Positions 7,607-16,327 of a DNA stretch of 64,000 bases are shown here, one piece after another. The position numbers and the translations under genes were made by a program. The notes beneath the pieces were generated by a model. It did no database searches. It was not told the DNA's origin and saw only the letters and a list, made by a program, of their open reading frames with translations. The stretch lies in assembly GCF_003231285.1 (NCBI RefSeq), contig NZ_QKNS01000007.1, positions 248,001-312,000 on the forward strand. The letters run 5' to 3'. Source of the DNA: Hymenobacter sediminis. Lineage in GTDB: Bacteria > Bacteroidota > Bacteroidia > Cytophagales > Hymenobacteraceae. Numbering within the stretch: the stretch's first letter is position 1; every line of letters starts with the position of its first letter.

Positions 7607-8827
7607 TTATACCAGCTTTGCCAAGCTGTTTTTGATGCGGATAAAAGCTTCCCGTAGCTTTTCATCAGCGGCGGCGGTGCTGAACCGGATGCAGTTAGGG
7701 GCCCCGAAGGCGGCTCCATCTACGGCGGCTACGTGCCCGTCATTGAGCATGTACAAGGCCAGGTCCATAGCCGAGTTAATTACCTCACCAGTTGGTGTGG
7801 TTTTGCCGAAATACCCTGTTACATCAGGGAAGATGTAGAAGGCGCCGCTGGGGGTAGGCGTCCGGAAGCCCGGAATGTCTTTCACTAGCTCCAGCACCAT
7901 GTCGCGGCGGCGGCGGTAGGCTTCCACCATTTCATCGGCGGAGGAGCGCCCCCCTTGCAGGGCGGCCAGGGCGGCCCGCTGGGTCATGGCACAGGTGCCG
8001 GAGGTAATCTGGCTCTGCATCTTCTCGCAGGCGCAGGCAATTTCCTTGCTGGCAGCCAGGTAGCCCACGCGCCAGCCCGTCATGGCGTACCCCTTTGAGA
8101 AGCCGTTTACCGTGATAACGCGGTCCTTAATTTCCTCGAACTGGGCAATGCTCACATGCTCGCCCACAAAGTTGATGTACTCGTAAATCTCATCGGCCAG
8201 CACGTACACCTGAGGGTTGCGGGATACTACCTCCGCAATGGCGCCCAACTCCTCCCGCGAGAACACCGCTCCCGTAGGGTTGCAGGGCGAAGAGTACATG
8301 ATGAGCTTGGTGCGGGGCGTAATGGCCGCTTCCAGCTCCTGAGCCGTCACCTTAAAATCGTTTTCCAGGGAGCCGATGAGCTGCACGGTAGTGCCTTCGG
8401 CCAGTTTCACCATTTCTTCGTAGCTCACCCAATACGGCGAAAACACAATCACCTCGTCGCCGGGGTTTACTAGGCTCAACACCGCGTTGGCCAACGACTG
8501 CTTGGCCCCGGTGCTCACCACAATGTTCTCGGGCTTGTAATCGAGGTTGTTGTCGCGCTTGAACTTGTCGCAGATGGCTTGGCGCAGATCAGGGTAGCCA
8601 GGCACCGGAGTGTAGAAAGTAAAGCCATCATCAAGGGCCTTTTTAGCGGCATCCTTGATGTACTGCGGAGTCTGGAAGTCCGGCTCACCGAAGCTCAGGC
8701 TAATCACATCAACGCCCTGGGCGGCCAGCTCACGGGCCTTTTTGGCCATGGCAATGGTCTGCGACTCCTGCATGGCATTGATGCGGTCGGAGAGAACAAC
8801 GGGAGCGAGAGCGGTAGCGTCGGACAT
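7607..8827 (-). CDS. Pyridoxal-phosphate aminotransferase, aspartate type (class I)
   Basis: A 406-residue fold-type I aminotransferase. The PLP Schiff-base Lys lies in NGFSKGYAMTGWRVGY. The cofactor-binding Asn and Asp/Tyr lie in SSPCNPTGAVF and LADEIYEYI. The substrate-carboxylate Arg lies near the C-terminus in NCIRFS. The closest family is aspartate (and prephenate) aminotransferase of the thermophilic/Bacteroidota type, which makes aspartate or arogenate from glutamate. Exact specificity cannot be read. The start at 8827 is supported by a perfect -7 box 27 nt upstream. Confidence 0.92.
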   Translation of the reverse strand: MSDATALAPVVLSDRINAMQESQTIAMAKKARELAAQGVDVISLSFGEPDFQTPQYIKDAAKKALDDGFTFYTPVPGYPDLRQAICDKFKRDNNLDYKPENIVVSTGAKQSLANAVLSLVNPGDEVIVFSPYWVSYEEMVKLAEGTTVQLIGSLENDFKVTAQELEAAITPRTKLIMYSSPCNPTGAVFSREELGAIAEVVSRNPQVYVLADEIYEYINFVGEHVSIAQFEEIKDRVITVNGFSKGYAMTGWRVGYLAASKEIACACEKMQSQITSGTCAMTQRAALAALQGGRSSADEMVEAYRRRRDMVLELVKDIPGFRTPTPSGAFYIFPDVTGYFGKTTPTGEVINSAMDLALYMLNDGHVAAVDGAAFGAPNCIRFSTAAADEKLREAFIRIKNSLAKLV

Positions 8828-8854
8828 AGCGAACGGGGTGGTTAGGGAAGGCCA

Positions 8855-8862
8855 CAAAGGTA
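8855..8862 (-). promoter_or_regulatory. -7 promoter element of the aminotransferase gene
   Basis: On the minus strand this reads TACCTTTG, an exact consensus match, 27 nt before the ATG at 8827. Confidence 0.65.
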
Positions 8863-8919
8863 CGCGGAATGTACGGAGTGCGCGGCGAAGTAGCACCTCG
8901 CCTACCCCCTAAAGTTCGG

Positions 8920-10911
8920 CTAAGCCTCTTGGCCTAGCCAGCGGAAACAGCGTAGCACCAGCCCTACGTCGGTGGAGGGCTCGTAGTCTTTGGCGTAAAG
9001 CAACTCCAGGCGGCGGCGAGTAGCGTCGGAGAGCGGGCCTGCGGTAGGCCGGGTGGCATCAGAGGCGGAAAGCACGGCCCGGGCCATTCGGCGCGGGGCA
9101 GTAGCGTAGCGCAGCCCCACCCAGGTGCGGGAGCCGGCCAGCACCCGCAGGCAGTTACGCAGAAAGCCGGCCTTATACTTCTGCCACCAGATAGCCAGTG
9201 GCGAGACCAGTAGCAGCAGCAAACTCATCAGAATATCGAGCAGGCGCTTGGTACGGGCCGGGGCCGGCCGAAACAGGTTCAGGCTGATATCCAGGGTGTA
9301 GTAGTCGCCGGGCAAATCTTTCCCGGAGCTGCCAATAATGTACTCGCTGCCCTGGGGCAGGATTTTGTAGGCTACCGGCGGCTGACGGTACAATGCCACC
9401 ATCAGCCCAATAATCTGGCTAGCGGGCAAGTCGCGGCCGCAGAAAATCAGCTCGTTCAGGTTATAAATGCGGATGATGTCGTCGAGCTGACGCACCTCAC
9501 CCAGCAGGTCATCAGCTGGTGTAATGTTCTTGCCTGACTCACTGCCCGGTTCAATGTAGCCAATCACGCGGGCAGGCACGGCGGCATGCTCCAAGAGGTA
9601 ACGCACCCGTTGGCTTTCCTCCGCAGAGCCTACAATACCCACGTTTTTCTGGTGCTGATAGGTAAGGCTGAAGGTGCGGTAGCGGATAAAGTTGTGGGTA
9701 GCCCGCCGCAGGGTCAGAGCGGCTACGGCCCACACCCCACCCAGCACAATAAGAGCCTTTGAAAAGCGCCAGGCATCCAAGAAGTTACTAACGGCAGAAA
9801 TCAGGACCGTACCCACGAAGATACCGCGGACAATGCGCCGCATGCGGGTGGGTGTATCGTAGGCGCCGCTGAAGTAAGCCGAGAGCAGCCATACGGCCAC
9901 GTACACCGGCACCGCCACGGCCATGTACTTCTCGGGGTACGGCAGGCGCACGTAGCGGTGGTTTTGCTCCCAGTAATTTTTCAGGAAATACATGCCCCCG
10001 TAGAGCAGCCCTGCATCGAGCAGAAAGGGAGCTGCCTGTACTACCAGGCGCTGCGCCACAGCGGCTCCGGCTCGCAGCCAGATGGCCAGATTAATCAGAA
10101 AACTGAAAGTACCTGCCCGCCCCGGCGCGAAGTGCTTACGGGCAAAAATCACCATAGCCCGGTAAAACACGAACACGTAGTTCACGCTTGTACGCTTGGT
10201 GCTTTCGCCTTTGTAGTGAATGATGCGGGTGCCGGGGTAATAGTAGTTTTTCCAGCCCCCTTGTAGCAGCCGATACGAGAGGTCTATGTCCTCGCCGTAC
10301 ATAAAGTAGTCTTCATCCAGCAGCCCTACCTGGTCCAGGGCAGCTTTGCGCATGAGCATGAAGGCCCCGCTGAGCACTTGTATTTCATGCGTCTGGGCGG
10401 GGCTTAGGTAGCCTAAGTGGTAGCGCCCAAACCGACGCGACTTCGGAAAAAGCTTTGCCAGCCCAAATATCTTGTAGAAGGCCACCCAGGGGGTAGGCAA
10501 TCCGCGCTTGCTTTCCGGCAGAAATACACCTTGCCCATCCAGCATTTTCACGCCCAGCCCGCCGGCCTGAGGGTGCTGATCCATAAACTCGCAGCACAGC
10601 CGGAAAGTATCTTCTTCTACTACCGTGTCGGGGTTGAGCAGAAGCACGTACTGGCCTTGGGCAAGCCGTAGGGCCTGGTTGTTGGCTTTCGAGAAACCGG
10701 GGTTGTCCTTGTTTTCGATGAGAATAACCTCCGGGAAGCGGGTCCGCACCATGTTTACGGAGCCGTCCACAGAGTTATTGTCTACCACGAACACCTCCAC
10801 CGGCCGGTTTAGCTTCTCTACTGCCCGCCGCACTGAAAGCAGTGCCTGCTCTAGAAAATAGCAGACGTTATAGTTGACAATAACGACGGTAAGCGCAACA
10901 GTAGGTGGCAC
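8920..10911 (-). CDS. GT2 glycosyltransferase fused to a degenerate polyprenyl glycosylphosphotransferase
   Basis: A 663-residue protein. Residues 1-245 form a GT-A family 2 glycosyltransferase: the VVIVNYN start, VVDNNSVDGS, the metal-binding NPD of LLLNPDTVV near residue 94, and the EDIDLSYR motif near 207. Residues 265-405 hold several membrane helices. Residues 421-545 look like the Rossmann-like NAD-binding domain of WbaP/EpsL proteins (KNVGIVGSAEESQRVRYLL). Residues 554-575 (TKRLLDILMSLLLLLVSPL) match the membrane entry of a bacterial sugar transferase, but the catalytic segments that should follow are missing. It probably builds an exopolysaccharide or O-antigen repeat at the inner membrane. 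Confidence 0.85.
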   Translation of the reverse strand: MPPTVALTVVIVNYNVCYFLEQALLSVRRAVEKLNRPVEVFVVDNNSVDGSVNMVRTRFPEVILIENKDNPGFSKANNQALRLAQGQYVLLLNPDTVVEEDTFRLCCEFMDQHPQAGGLGVKMLDGQGVFLPESKRGLPTPWVAFYKIFGLAKLFPKSRRFGRYHLGYLSPAQTHEIQVLSGAFMLMRKAALDQVGLLDEDYFMYGEDIDLSYRLLQGGWKNYYYPGTRIIHYKGESTKRTSVNYVFVFYRAMVIFARKHFAPGRAGTFSFLINLAIWLRAGAAVAQRLVVQAAPFLLDAGLLYGGMYFLKNYWEQNHRYVRLPYPEKYMAVAVPVYVAVWLLSAYFSGAYDTPTRMRRIVRGIFVGTVLISAVSNFLDAWRFSKALIVLGGVWAVAALTLRRATHNFIRYRTFSLTYQHQKNVGIVGSAEESQRVRYLLEHAAVPARVIGYIEPGSESGKNITPADDLLGEVRQLDDIIRIYNLNELIFCGRDLPASQIIGLMVALYRQPPVAYKILPQGSEYIIGSSGKDLPGDYYTLDISLNLFRPAPARTKRLLDILMSLLLLLVSPLAIWWQKYKAGFLRNCLRVLAGSRTWVGLRYATAPRRMARAVLSASDATRPTAGPLSDATRRRLELLYAKDYEPSTDVGLVLRCFRWLGQEA

Positions 10912-10934
10912 AGGACGGGAGCGGGAAAGGTTAC

Positions 10935-10942
10935 GAAAGGTA
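10935..10942 (-). promoter_or_regulatory. -7 promoter element of the GT2 fusion gene
   Basis: On the minus strand this reads TACCTTTC, one mismatch from TAnnTTTG, 23 nt before the ATG at 10911. The spacing matches that of the rfaE1 and aminotransferase promoters. Confidence 0.45.
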
Positions 10943-11041
10943 AGCAGACTCGCCCTGTTCTTGAACCCACTGTGCTTGTTATCTTTCCGTGACCTTTTCA
11001 GGCTAGTGCTTTCACCGAATTGGCCTTGGGTAGGCCATAAT

Positions 11042-11075
11042 AAAAAAGCCCTACCACATCCGGCAGGGCTTTTCT
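11042..11075 (-). terminator. Terminator downstream of recR
   Basis: AAAAGCCCT (11044-11052) pairs with AGGGCTTTT (11065-11073) around a 12-nt loop. On the minus strand it ends in a run of T, about 20 bp after the recR stop. Confidence 0.85.
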
Positions 11076-11092
11076 AGCTGATGAAGTGCTAC

Positions 11093-11707
11093 TTAACGTG
11101 CCTGGCGCTGACGCTCCACAATGGAGCGGCCCAGGGTAATTTCGTCGGCGTACTCCAGTTCCCCACCCATCGGGATGCCGCGGGCAATGGTGCTGACATG
11201 CAGTTCGGGCAGGTCGCGAAGCTTGCGCGAGAGGTAGAAGGCCGTGGTGTCGCCTTCCATAGTAGGGCTGATGGCCAAGATAACCTCCCGGATTTCCGAG
11301 CCTTCCTTGGTCACGCGGTCCACTAGGGAGTCAATGGTAAGGTCAGAAGGGCCAATGCCTTCGATGGGCGAAATCACGCCGCCCAGCACGTGGTACATAC
11401 CCTGATACTGGGCCGTGTTTTCAATAGCAATTACGTCGCGAATGTCGGACACCACGCACACCGTGCTCTGGTCGCGGAGCTGGTTGGCGCAGATGCTGCA
11501 CTCCGGCGTATCAGAAATGTTGTGGCAGGTGTCGCAGTAGCGAATCTCGAAGCGCATCTTAGCCAGAGCCTCCGCCAGGGTAGCGGTGGTATCGGCTTCG
11601 GCTTTCAGCAGGTGCAAGGCCAACCGCAGCGCGGTTTTCTTGCCTACCCCCGGCAGCTTCGACAACTCGCCAACGGCGTTTTCTATTAGTTTGGAAGGAA
11701 ATTCCAT
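11093..11707 (-). CDS. recR: Recombination mediator RecR
   Basis: A 204-residue protein that acts with RecF and RecO to load RecA on gapped DNA. The helix-hairpin-helix (LSKLPGVGKKTALRLALHLL) is at residues 15-34. A four-Cys zinc finger (CDTC...CSIC) lies near 58-73. The Toprim domain (VVSDIRDVIAIE) follows, with the Walker-like AISPTMEGDTTA near residue 150. Length and layout are normal. It is the last gene of the minus-strand run DUF4132-clpS-recR and ends in a good terminator. A repeat element separates it from clpS. Confidence 0.97.
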   Translation of the reverse strand: MEFPSKLIENAVGELSKLPGVGKKTALRLALHLLKAEADTTATLAEALAKMRFEIRYCDTCHNISDTPECSICANQLRDQSTVCVVSDIRDVIAIENTAQYQGMYHVLGGVISPIEGIGPSDLTIDSLVDRVTKEGSEIREVILAISPTMEGDTTAFYLSRKLRDLPELHVSTIARGIPMGGELEYADEITLGRSIVERQRQAR

Positions 11708-11732
11708 TCAGGTCAGAAAGAGGTAAAAAGAA

Positions 11733-11824
11733 CTGTCATCCAGGGCTTGCGTCCGGTAGTCAGGCGGCCCGTATCTGAACAACGATTCCGGCCTGATAGG
11801 TCCTTGGCAAGCGCAGGATGACAG
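11733..11824. repeat. Imperfect hairpin repeat of the TGTCATCCTG family
   Basis: CTGTCATCC (11733-11741) and its complement GGATGACAG (11816-11824) bound an imperfect inverted repeat, with GCTTGC/GCAAGC pairing just inside. Read on the minus strand from 11824, it shares TGTCATCCTG, a short GC-rich stretch and AAGGACCT with the element at 47518-47609. The two look like members of one dispersed repeat family. Confidence 0.65.
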
Positions 11825-11844
11825 ATTTTTTCGGGTGCCGGAGT

Positions 11845-12126
11845 CTACACTACGTCGGCCGAGATGCCCCGGTCGTGGATGGCGGTGCACATGCTGGCCA
11901 GCTCGTCGTAGGCGCCGTGCTTTACGGTACACTGCCCTTTGTAATGAATTAGCAGCGTGCATTGCTCGGCTTGCTCAGGCTGGTGCCCACACACGTCCAT
12001 CAGGGTTTTGATGACGTGGTCGAAGGTGTTGATATCATCGTTGTACACGACCAGGTCGCGCACGTCAATGGTTTCTTCCAGGAGCAGAACGTCCTCGTCG
12101 TACTCGATTTGCGGTTTGCTGTTCAT
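11845..12126 (-). CDS. clpS: ATP-dependent Clp protease adaptor ClpS
   Basis: A 93-residue protein matching ClpS, which binds ClpA or ClpC and delivers N-degron substrates to the ClpP protease. The core signature DLVVYNDDINTFDHVI carries the N-terminal amino-acid pocket residues (NDD). CGHQPEQAEQCTLLIHYKG and a trailing YDEL follow, as usual. The start at 12126 gives the standard unstructured acidic N-terminus (YDEDVLLLEE). The earlier start at 12153 would add nine residues without homology. It lies between DUF4132 and recR. Confidence 0.93.
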   Translation of the reverse strand: MNSKPQIEYDEDVLLLEETIDVRDLVVYNDDINTFDHVIKTLMDVCGHQPEQAEQCTLLIHYKGQCTVKHGAYDELASMCTAIHDRGISADVV

Positions 12127-12435
12127 GGCACAAAAATACGGAGAAACGAGCAAAATGCCGGATTCTATTGTCCCGGCAGGTGTAGTATAACCGGCTGAAT
12201 GCCTGAATCGTTTCCCAGATTCGACAAAGAATATAGCTCTCGCCAGAATATTTTACTTCCTGAATCCTGCTGGCTTTCTGCAACCAGCGCCCTTGGCTAT
12301 TTGCGAGCCTGCGCATTCATCCGAAAAGCCCCCTAGAACGATATTTCCAGAAACGCATACCCCTATGGGAGCCGCCAAGGGTTTGACTGTTCCCGTGAGG
12401 GTAGGCGTTTTCGGAGGAGCCCAGCAGCGGCGGAG
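12127..12435. other. 309-bp gap between clpS and the DUF4132 gene
   Basis: I see no gene, RNA or strong hairpin here. The stretch near 12220-12270 is AT-richer than its surroundings and probably holds the clpS promoter on the minus strand. No exact TAnnTTTG is visible. Confidence 0.5.
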
Positions 12436-14976
12436 CTACAGCTTAATCTGGCGGGTTATGGTGGGGTCCGTTATCTTGTCATCATCCATCAGGAGCAGGG
12501 CTTTGCTCAAAATAATGGACAGCACGGCGTCACCCTCGAAGGGCAGGAACACGTCGGTGGCGGGGCCAGCTTTGCTGGGCCGGTCGGGCACAATGCACAG
12601 GTACTGGTCGTTGGGCTCCATGAGAATATTGCCGCTGCCCAAGTGGATTTTGTAAGTCCGGAGCTTGCCGCGCACCACCAGGAAACGGTCCTGAATCTGG
12701 CTGACTTTGCCAATTTTCATGCGGGGCACCAGCCGCTCCAGCGCGAGCTTGCGGTTTTTGGCTACCTCATTCAGCTCGCCAAAGCTGTAGCTTTCCCAGT
12801 AGTTGCGGTACGCCGGCAAGCCGCCGTTGTCGCGCCACAGCGGGTCATTGCCCACTGAGCCTACCCCCACAAACAGGTCCACATCCCGCATTACCTCCGA
12901 GAAAACCAGCGGCGGCACCTCGGGCAGCGGCACAACGCCGTGGGGTGTGGCAAACCGCACCTGGTCGGTGCTGATGTAGTTCCAGATACCGGTGTCATTC
13001 CAGGCGTTATCGGCGTTTACCTCGCTTACCCAAAACTGGGCCTGCAGGCCGTGCGCAGGCAGTTCCAGAGTAGCCGAATCCGATTCGTAGCCCTTGTCAT
13101 AGGCCCCCATGAGGCTGTAGCGCCAGCCGCGCAGCTTGGCCAAGGAGTTGAACTGGTGCTGCTTGAGCACGTGGGCCGCCATGCGGTTGGAGTAGGTGTT
13201 GGTACGCTCCTCGGGCGGCGTCAGTAGGTACACTTCGCGGAAAGCTTGCTTGAGGGGCTGCTGCACCTGCAGTTGTTCCAGCAATTGGCGCCAGGCCAGC
13301 ACGCTTTCGGTAGAGGCCAGCACAGGGTGCCAGAGTTGCACCAAGGTCTCGGGGGTAGGTGCTGGTACTGGCTGCTGCTGGGCGTCAGTCCAAGCTCCAT
13401 CTAGCCACAGGGCATCATGAAAAGTACCATCAGGCTGATGAAAACGCCAGATTAACGGCTGGGCTAGCTGGCTCATCAGGCCATGCTCTAGGTAATACTG
13501 CCGAAACCACGCGTACGGAATGCGGCGCCCTTCTACGAAGCTCCGGTCGAGCCGCTCGCGCTGGGTAGTGTAGGTTTGCTGGGCCTGGGTTTGGCTGTTC
13601 TTCAACTCCTTCAGTTCCTCCGCATAGGTTGCTTTCAGGGCTGAAGGGGCACTTTTCAGAGCTTTACCGGCTTTGCTCCACGCTATTTCTGCCTTGCCTC
13701 CCGCTAGGGTCAGAACGGCCTTGTACTCCCCAAACTCCTCCTCGCGACGTCCGGCTTCCAACCCAAAGTCCGACACGGCCATGTCCTCAATTTCGGCCGG
13801 GCTCACCCCTAGCTTCTGGGAGGCCGTTTCAATGTGTTTGGCAATAAGCGTCTGAATATTGCTTTGCCGGATTTTCGACCGTACCCGCGCCAGCGCCGCT
13901 ACCCCCGTCAGGCCGTTGTGGGCCAGGGCCAGCAGACACGCGTTGCCCAGGGCCACCGCCACGGGTCCGCGCTCCGGAATTTTGCGGTAGCACTTGCCGG
14001 CCAGCGTTGCCAGCACGGCAATCATAGCGTCATTGGCCAAGGGCTGAGCCGTCCAGACGTGTGCTTTGGCTACGGCCACGTTGGCTTCTTGCAAATAGAG
14101 GTAGGTAGTGTAAGTGTGCGGCGGGTGGTTGCCATACTGCACGGTCTGGCTTTGCTCGACGATGGGCATGGTAGCCAGCAGTTCCAGCCACTGCAGCAAG
14201 CGTGGGCGCACCTGCTCTTCTCCAATGGCCGCCACCGACTTATCCAGTTCCTTGCGGTATTTGACCGTGGGTTGCGCGCCGGAGGCTTTCTGCCAGCTTT
14301 CCAGCAGGTGCAGCCACGCCTGCGTGGCGGGAGTTGCCGGATCCTGACTGACAATAAACTCATTCAGTTGCCGGCCGAAGGGGTCTTCCGCACTGAATTG
14401 CACCAAGGGTAACGAGCCTTCATCGGCGCCAGCGCCCAGAACTTCCTGAATTTTATGCCGCAGCTTCACGGAATCAGACGTGTTGCCGGGCAGCAGGCTT
14501 AGCAGGGTTTTCAGATAGGCTTCCAACTCCGAGCCTACCGCCTCTTTTTTGGCCCGACGGGCCAGCTGCGTCATCGTCAGGTGCAAGGGGTAGGGCCATA
14601 CTCCCAGGTAAGTCTGGTCATCTGCTAGATTTAGCCCGTACAGTTGAAACAGCCGCAGGTAATCGGCATCCGTGAGTTGCAGCGTACCGCGCATGAGGGC
14701 CCCCAGCAAGTCAGAGAAGGCATACTTAAGGCTGAAATCCTGCTGCCGAGTGCAGCGCTGTATGGCCATTGCCAGGGCCAGCGCCAACCGACCCTGGTAG
14801 GCAGCGTCTTGGGCTTTTACTAGTTGGTAAGTCGGGAGGTCAGTAACTTTATCGTAGTACTTCCGATTCAGCAGTTCCGGCGTGAGCTCCTGCAGAATGG
14901 GCTTCATTTCTACCGCTTCGGGGCTTGAGTCGTCAAAGACAGGCGAGTCTTCGGTTTTTTTCTTGGTAGCAGACAT
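12436..14976 (-). CDS. DUF4132 domain-containing protein
   Basis: A large soluble protein of 846 residues. The N-terminal two thirds are helical and repeat-like, rich in Leu, Ala and Gln. The C-terminal third has the DUF4132 signature around residue 640 (LAKLRGWRYSLMGAYDKG, then WVSEVNADNAWNDTG), followed by a LVPRMKIGKVSQIQDRFLVV core. DUF4132 also occurs in E. coli YehI and MolR-like proteins, where the gene sits beside MoxR-type AAA ATPase and VWA genes. None of those is in this window. The molecular function is not established. The small gene just upstream (15062-15490) is probably co-transcribed. Confidence 0.82.
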   Translation of the reverse strand: MSATKKKTEDSPVFDDSSPEAVEMKPILQELTPELLNRKYYDKVTDLPTYQLVKAQDAAYQGRLALALAMAIQRCTRQQDFSLKYAFSDLLGALMRGTLQLTDADYLRLFQLYGLNLADDQTYLGVWPYPLHLTMTQLARRAKKEAVGSELEAYLKTLLSLLPGNTSDSVKLRHKIQEVLGAGADEGSLPLVQFSAEDPFGRQLNEFIVSQDPATPATQAWLHLLESWQKASGAQPTVKYRKELDKSVAAIGEEQVRPRLLQWLELLATMPIVEQSQTVQYGNHPPHTYTTYLYLQEANVAVAKAHVWTAQPLANDAMIAVLATLAGKCYRKIPERGPVAVALGNACLLALAHNGLTGVAALARVRSKIRQSNIQTLIAKHIETASQKLGVSPAEIEDMAVSDFGLEAGRREEEFGEYKAVLTLAGGKAEIAWSKAGKALKSAPSALKATYAEELKELKNSQTQAQQTYTTQRERLDRSFVEGRRIPYAWFRQYYLEHGLMSQLAQPLIWRFHQPDGTFHDALWLDGAWTDAQQQPVPAPTPETLVQLWHPVLASTESVLAWRQLLEQLQVQQPLKQAFREVYLLTPPEERTNTYSNRMAAHVLKQHQFNSLAKLRGWRYSLMGAYDKGYESDSATLELPAHGLQAQFWVSEVNADNAWNDTGIWNYISTDQVRFATPHGVVPLPEVPPLVFSEVMRDVDLFVGVGSVGNDPLWRDNGGLPAYRNYWESYSFGELNEVAKNRKLALERLVPRMKIGKVSQIQDRFLVVRGKLRTYKIHLGSGNILMEPNDQYLCIVPDRPSKAGPATDVFLPFEGDAVLSIILSKALLLMDDDKITDPTITRQIKL

Positions 14977-15061
14977 ACAGACAAGGCAGCCAGGTGGTCA
15001 GAAAGTCGCACGCAGCTGTAAAAGTGGTGAGTGAACAAATACGGGCTCGTCTTCGAATTTC

Positions 15062-15490
15062 CTACCCTCCTACCAACGGTGTAAGCTTGATAAAGCTGGC
15101 CGTAGCGCCCTCTCCAAGCCATATTTCCTCATCGAGGCTTTCTACCTGCCGGTCATTCACTAGCACGAAATAGCCGTTCTGCTGGAAGGCTTCCAGGGCG
15201 TGGTACACCTGTTGCTCCGCGTCGATGAGTTTGGCTGGTCGCACGCGGTAGCCATTCAGCACCCGCTCCGATTCTGTGGGCTGCACCAGCCCGTTAAATT
15301 CGCCGCTCTGTTTCTGGTTGTAGGCCGCTACCTCTTCTTGCACCCGTAAAGTGATTAGCTCGCGTACCGTCAGCGTTTCCTGTTGAACCAGCAACTCCAA
15401 CCGATTGAGGATGCTGCCAGCGGCAGTTTCATCCTGAATAGCAAGTAAGGCCATGCGCGTATTGCTAAAAAAATTATCTACTAATTTCAT
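15062..15490 (-). CDS. Hypothetical partner of the DUF4132 gene
   Basis: A 142-residue soluble protein, 85 bp upstream of and on the same strand as the DUF4132 gene. Two predicted helices (ILNRLELLVQQETLTVRELI and LRVQEEVAAYNQKQ) are followed by a beta-rich C-terminus (NGYFVLVNDRQVESLDEEI, FIKLTPLVGG). I recognise no named domain. The ORF also allows a start at 15496, but the ATG at 15490 fits the hydrophobic start KLVDNFF. The promoter region is AT-rich (15490-15530) and shared with the divergent gene at 15590. Confidence 0.7.
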   Translation of the reverse strand: MKLVDNFFSNTRMALLAIQDETAAGSILNRLELLVQQETLTVRELITLRVQEEVAAYNQKQSGEFNGLVQPTESERVLNGYRVRPAKLIDAEQQVYHALEAFQQNGYFVLVNDRQVESLDEEIWLGEGATASFIKLTPLVGG

Positions 15491-15589
15491 TAGCAATATA
15501 GCAAAATATATCGAAACGCTTATCCAATTCGGAGCGCTGCCGTTTTTACAGCTACTCTTTTTTCCTTTCCCAAACTGCTGATTTTCTCA

Positions 15590-16147
15590 ATGCCTGTTCC
15601 GTCTGCTGAATTCAAACGCGCCCTCAAACGTCTGTCGGACAAGGAAAAGGAAGCTTTGCTGCTGCGAGCGGCCCGTCGCGACGCCGAACTGTATGACACG
15701 CTCAGCTTCGAGCTGCTACCCGATGTAACCACCGAAACCGTCTTTGAACAGGCTTCTGACCAGATTCATGAGCTATTCGCGGTGGGCGCTACCGGGCGCT
15801 TGCTTAACCGCAGCCTTACCAAAGCCCTGCAGAAAGCCACCAAAGAGGTAGCCCGCGCCCGCCGCATCACGAAGGACAAGCGCCTGGAAGTAGACCTCAA
15901 CCTGTACACCCTGCGCCATATTTTCGAGAATTATACCGGGCAGTTCGAGAGCGTATATGCGGGCTTCTACACCAGCACGGCTCGGCTGGCGGCGCGCACG
16001 GCCCAACTGATTCTGCAAAACCTGCACGAGGACCTCTGGCTGGAATACAAGCCCGAACTAGATGACTTTCTGCAACAGTTGCACGCCCGCGCCAAAAGCC
16101 GCAGCCTGAAGTTTGAGCTGCCTCGCGAATTGGAGCTGCCGGACTAA
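15590..16147 (+). CDS. Conserved hypothetical helical protein
   Basis: A 185-residue, strongly charged and almost entirely helical protein with no Cys and no signal peptide. It begins with a Lys/Arg-rich helix (FKRALKRLSDKEKEALLLRAARRD). A YTLRHIFENYTGQFESVY segment sits in the middle. I recognise no domain. The basic N-terminus would suit nucleic-acid or ribosome contact, but that is only a guess. It is divergent from the DUF4132 partner gene, with 99 bp between start codons. Confidence 0.7.
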   Translation: MPVPSAEFKRALKRLSDKEKEALLLRAARRDAELYDTLSFELLPDVTTETVFEQASDQIHELFAVGATGRLLNRSLTKALQKATKEVARARRITKDKRLEVDLNLYTLRHIFENYTGQFESVYAGFYTSTARLAARTAQLILQNLHEDLWLEYKPELDDFLQQLHARAKSRSLKFELPRELELPD

Positions 16148-16262
16148 CCTAACACCAAAGCATTTAACGCTTGGAAAATCATAGTTTTAGACACGACCTG
16201 TGTTTAAACCAGATAATACATTAATCTTTTAGCTTCTATCTACAAAGCATTTACTGTTGACC

Positions 16263-16270
16263 TAGCTTTA
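16263..16270 (+). promoter_or_regulatory. Candidate -7 element of the lipoprotein gene
   Basis: TAGCTTTA, one mismatch from TAnnTTTG, lies 57 nt before the ATG at 16328 in an AT-rich stretch. Confidence 0.35.
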
Positions 16271-16327
16271 TGCACGAATGCTCTCAAATGGCATTGTTGG
16301 AATCTATCTTTTCTTCAATCTATCCCT

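Noticed and set aside
13834-14412. 192-codon frame on the plus strand inside the DUF4132 gene
   Set aside because: It has no start context or motif and lies wholly inside a supported gene.
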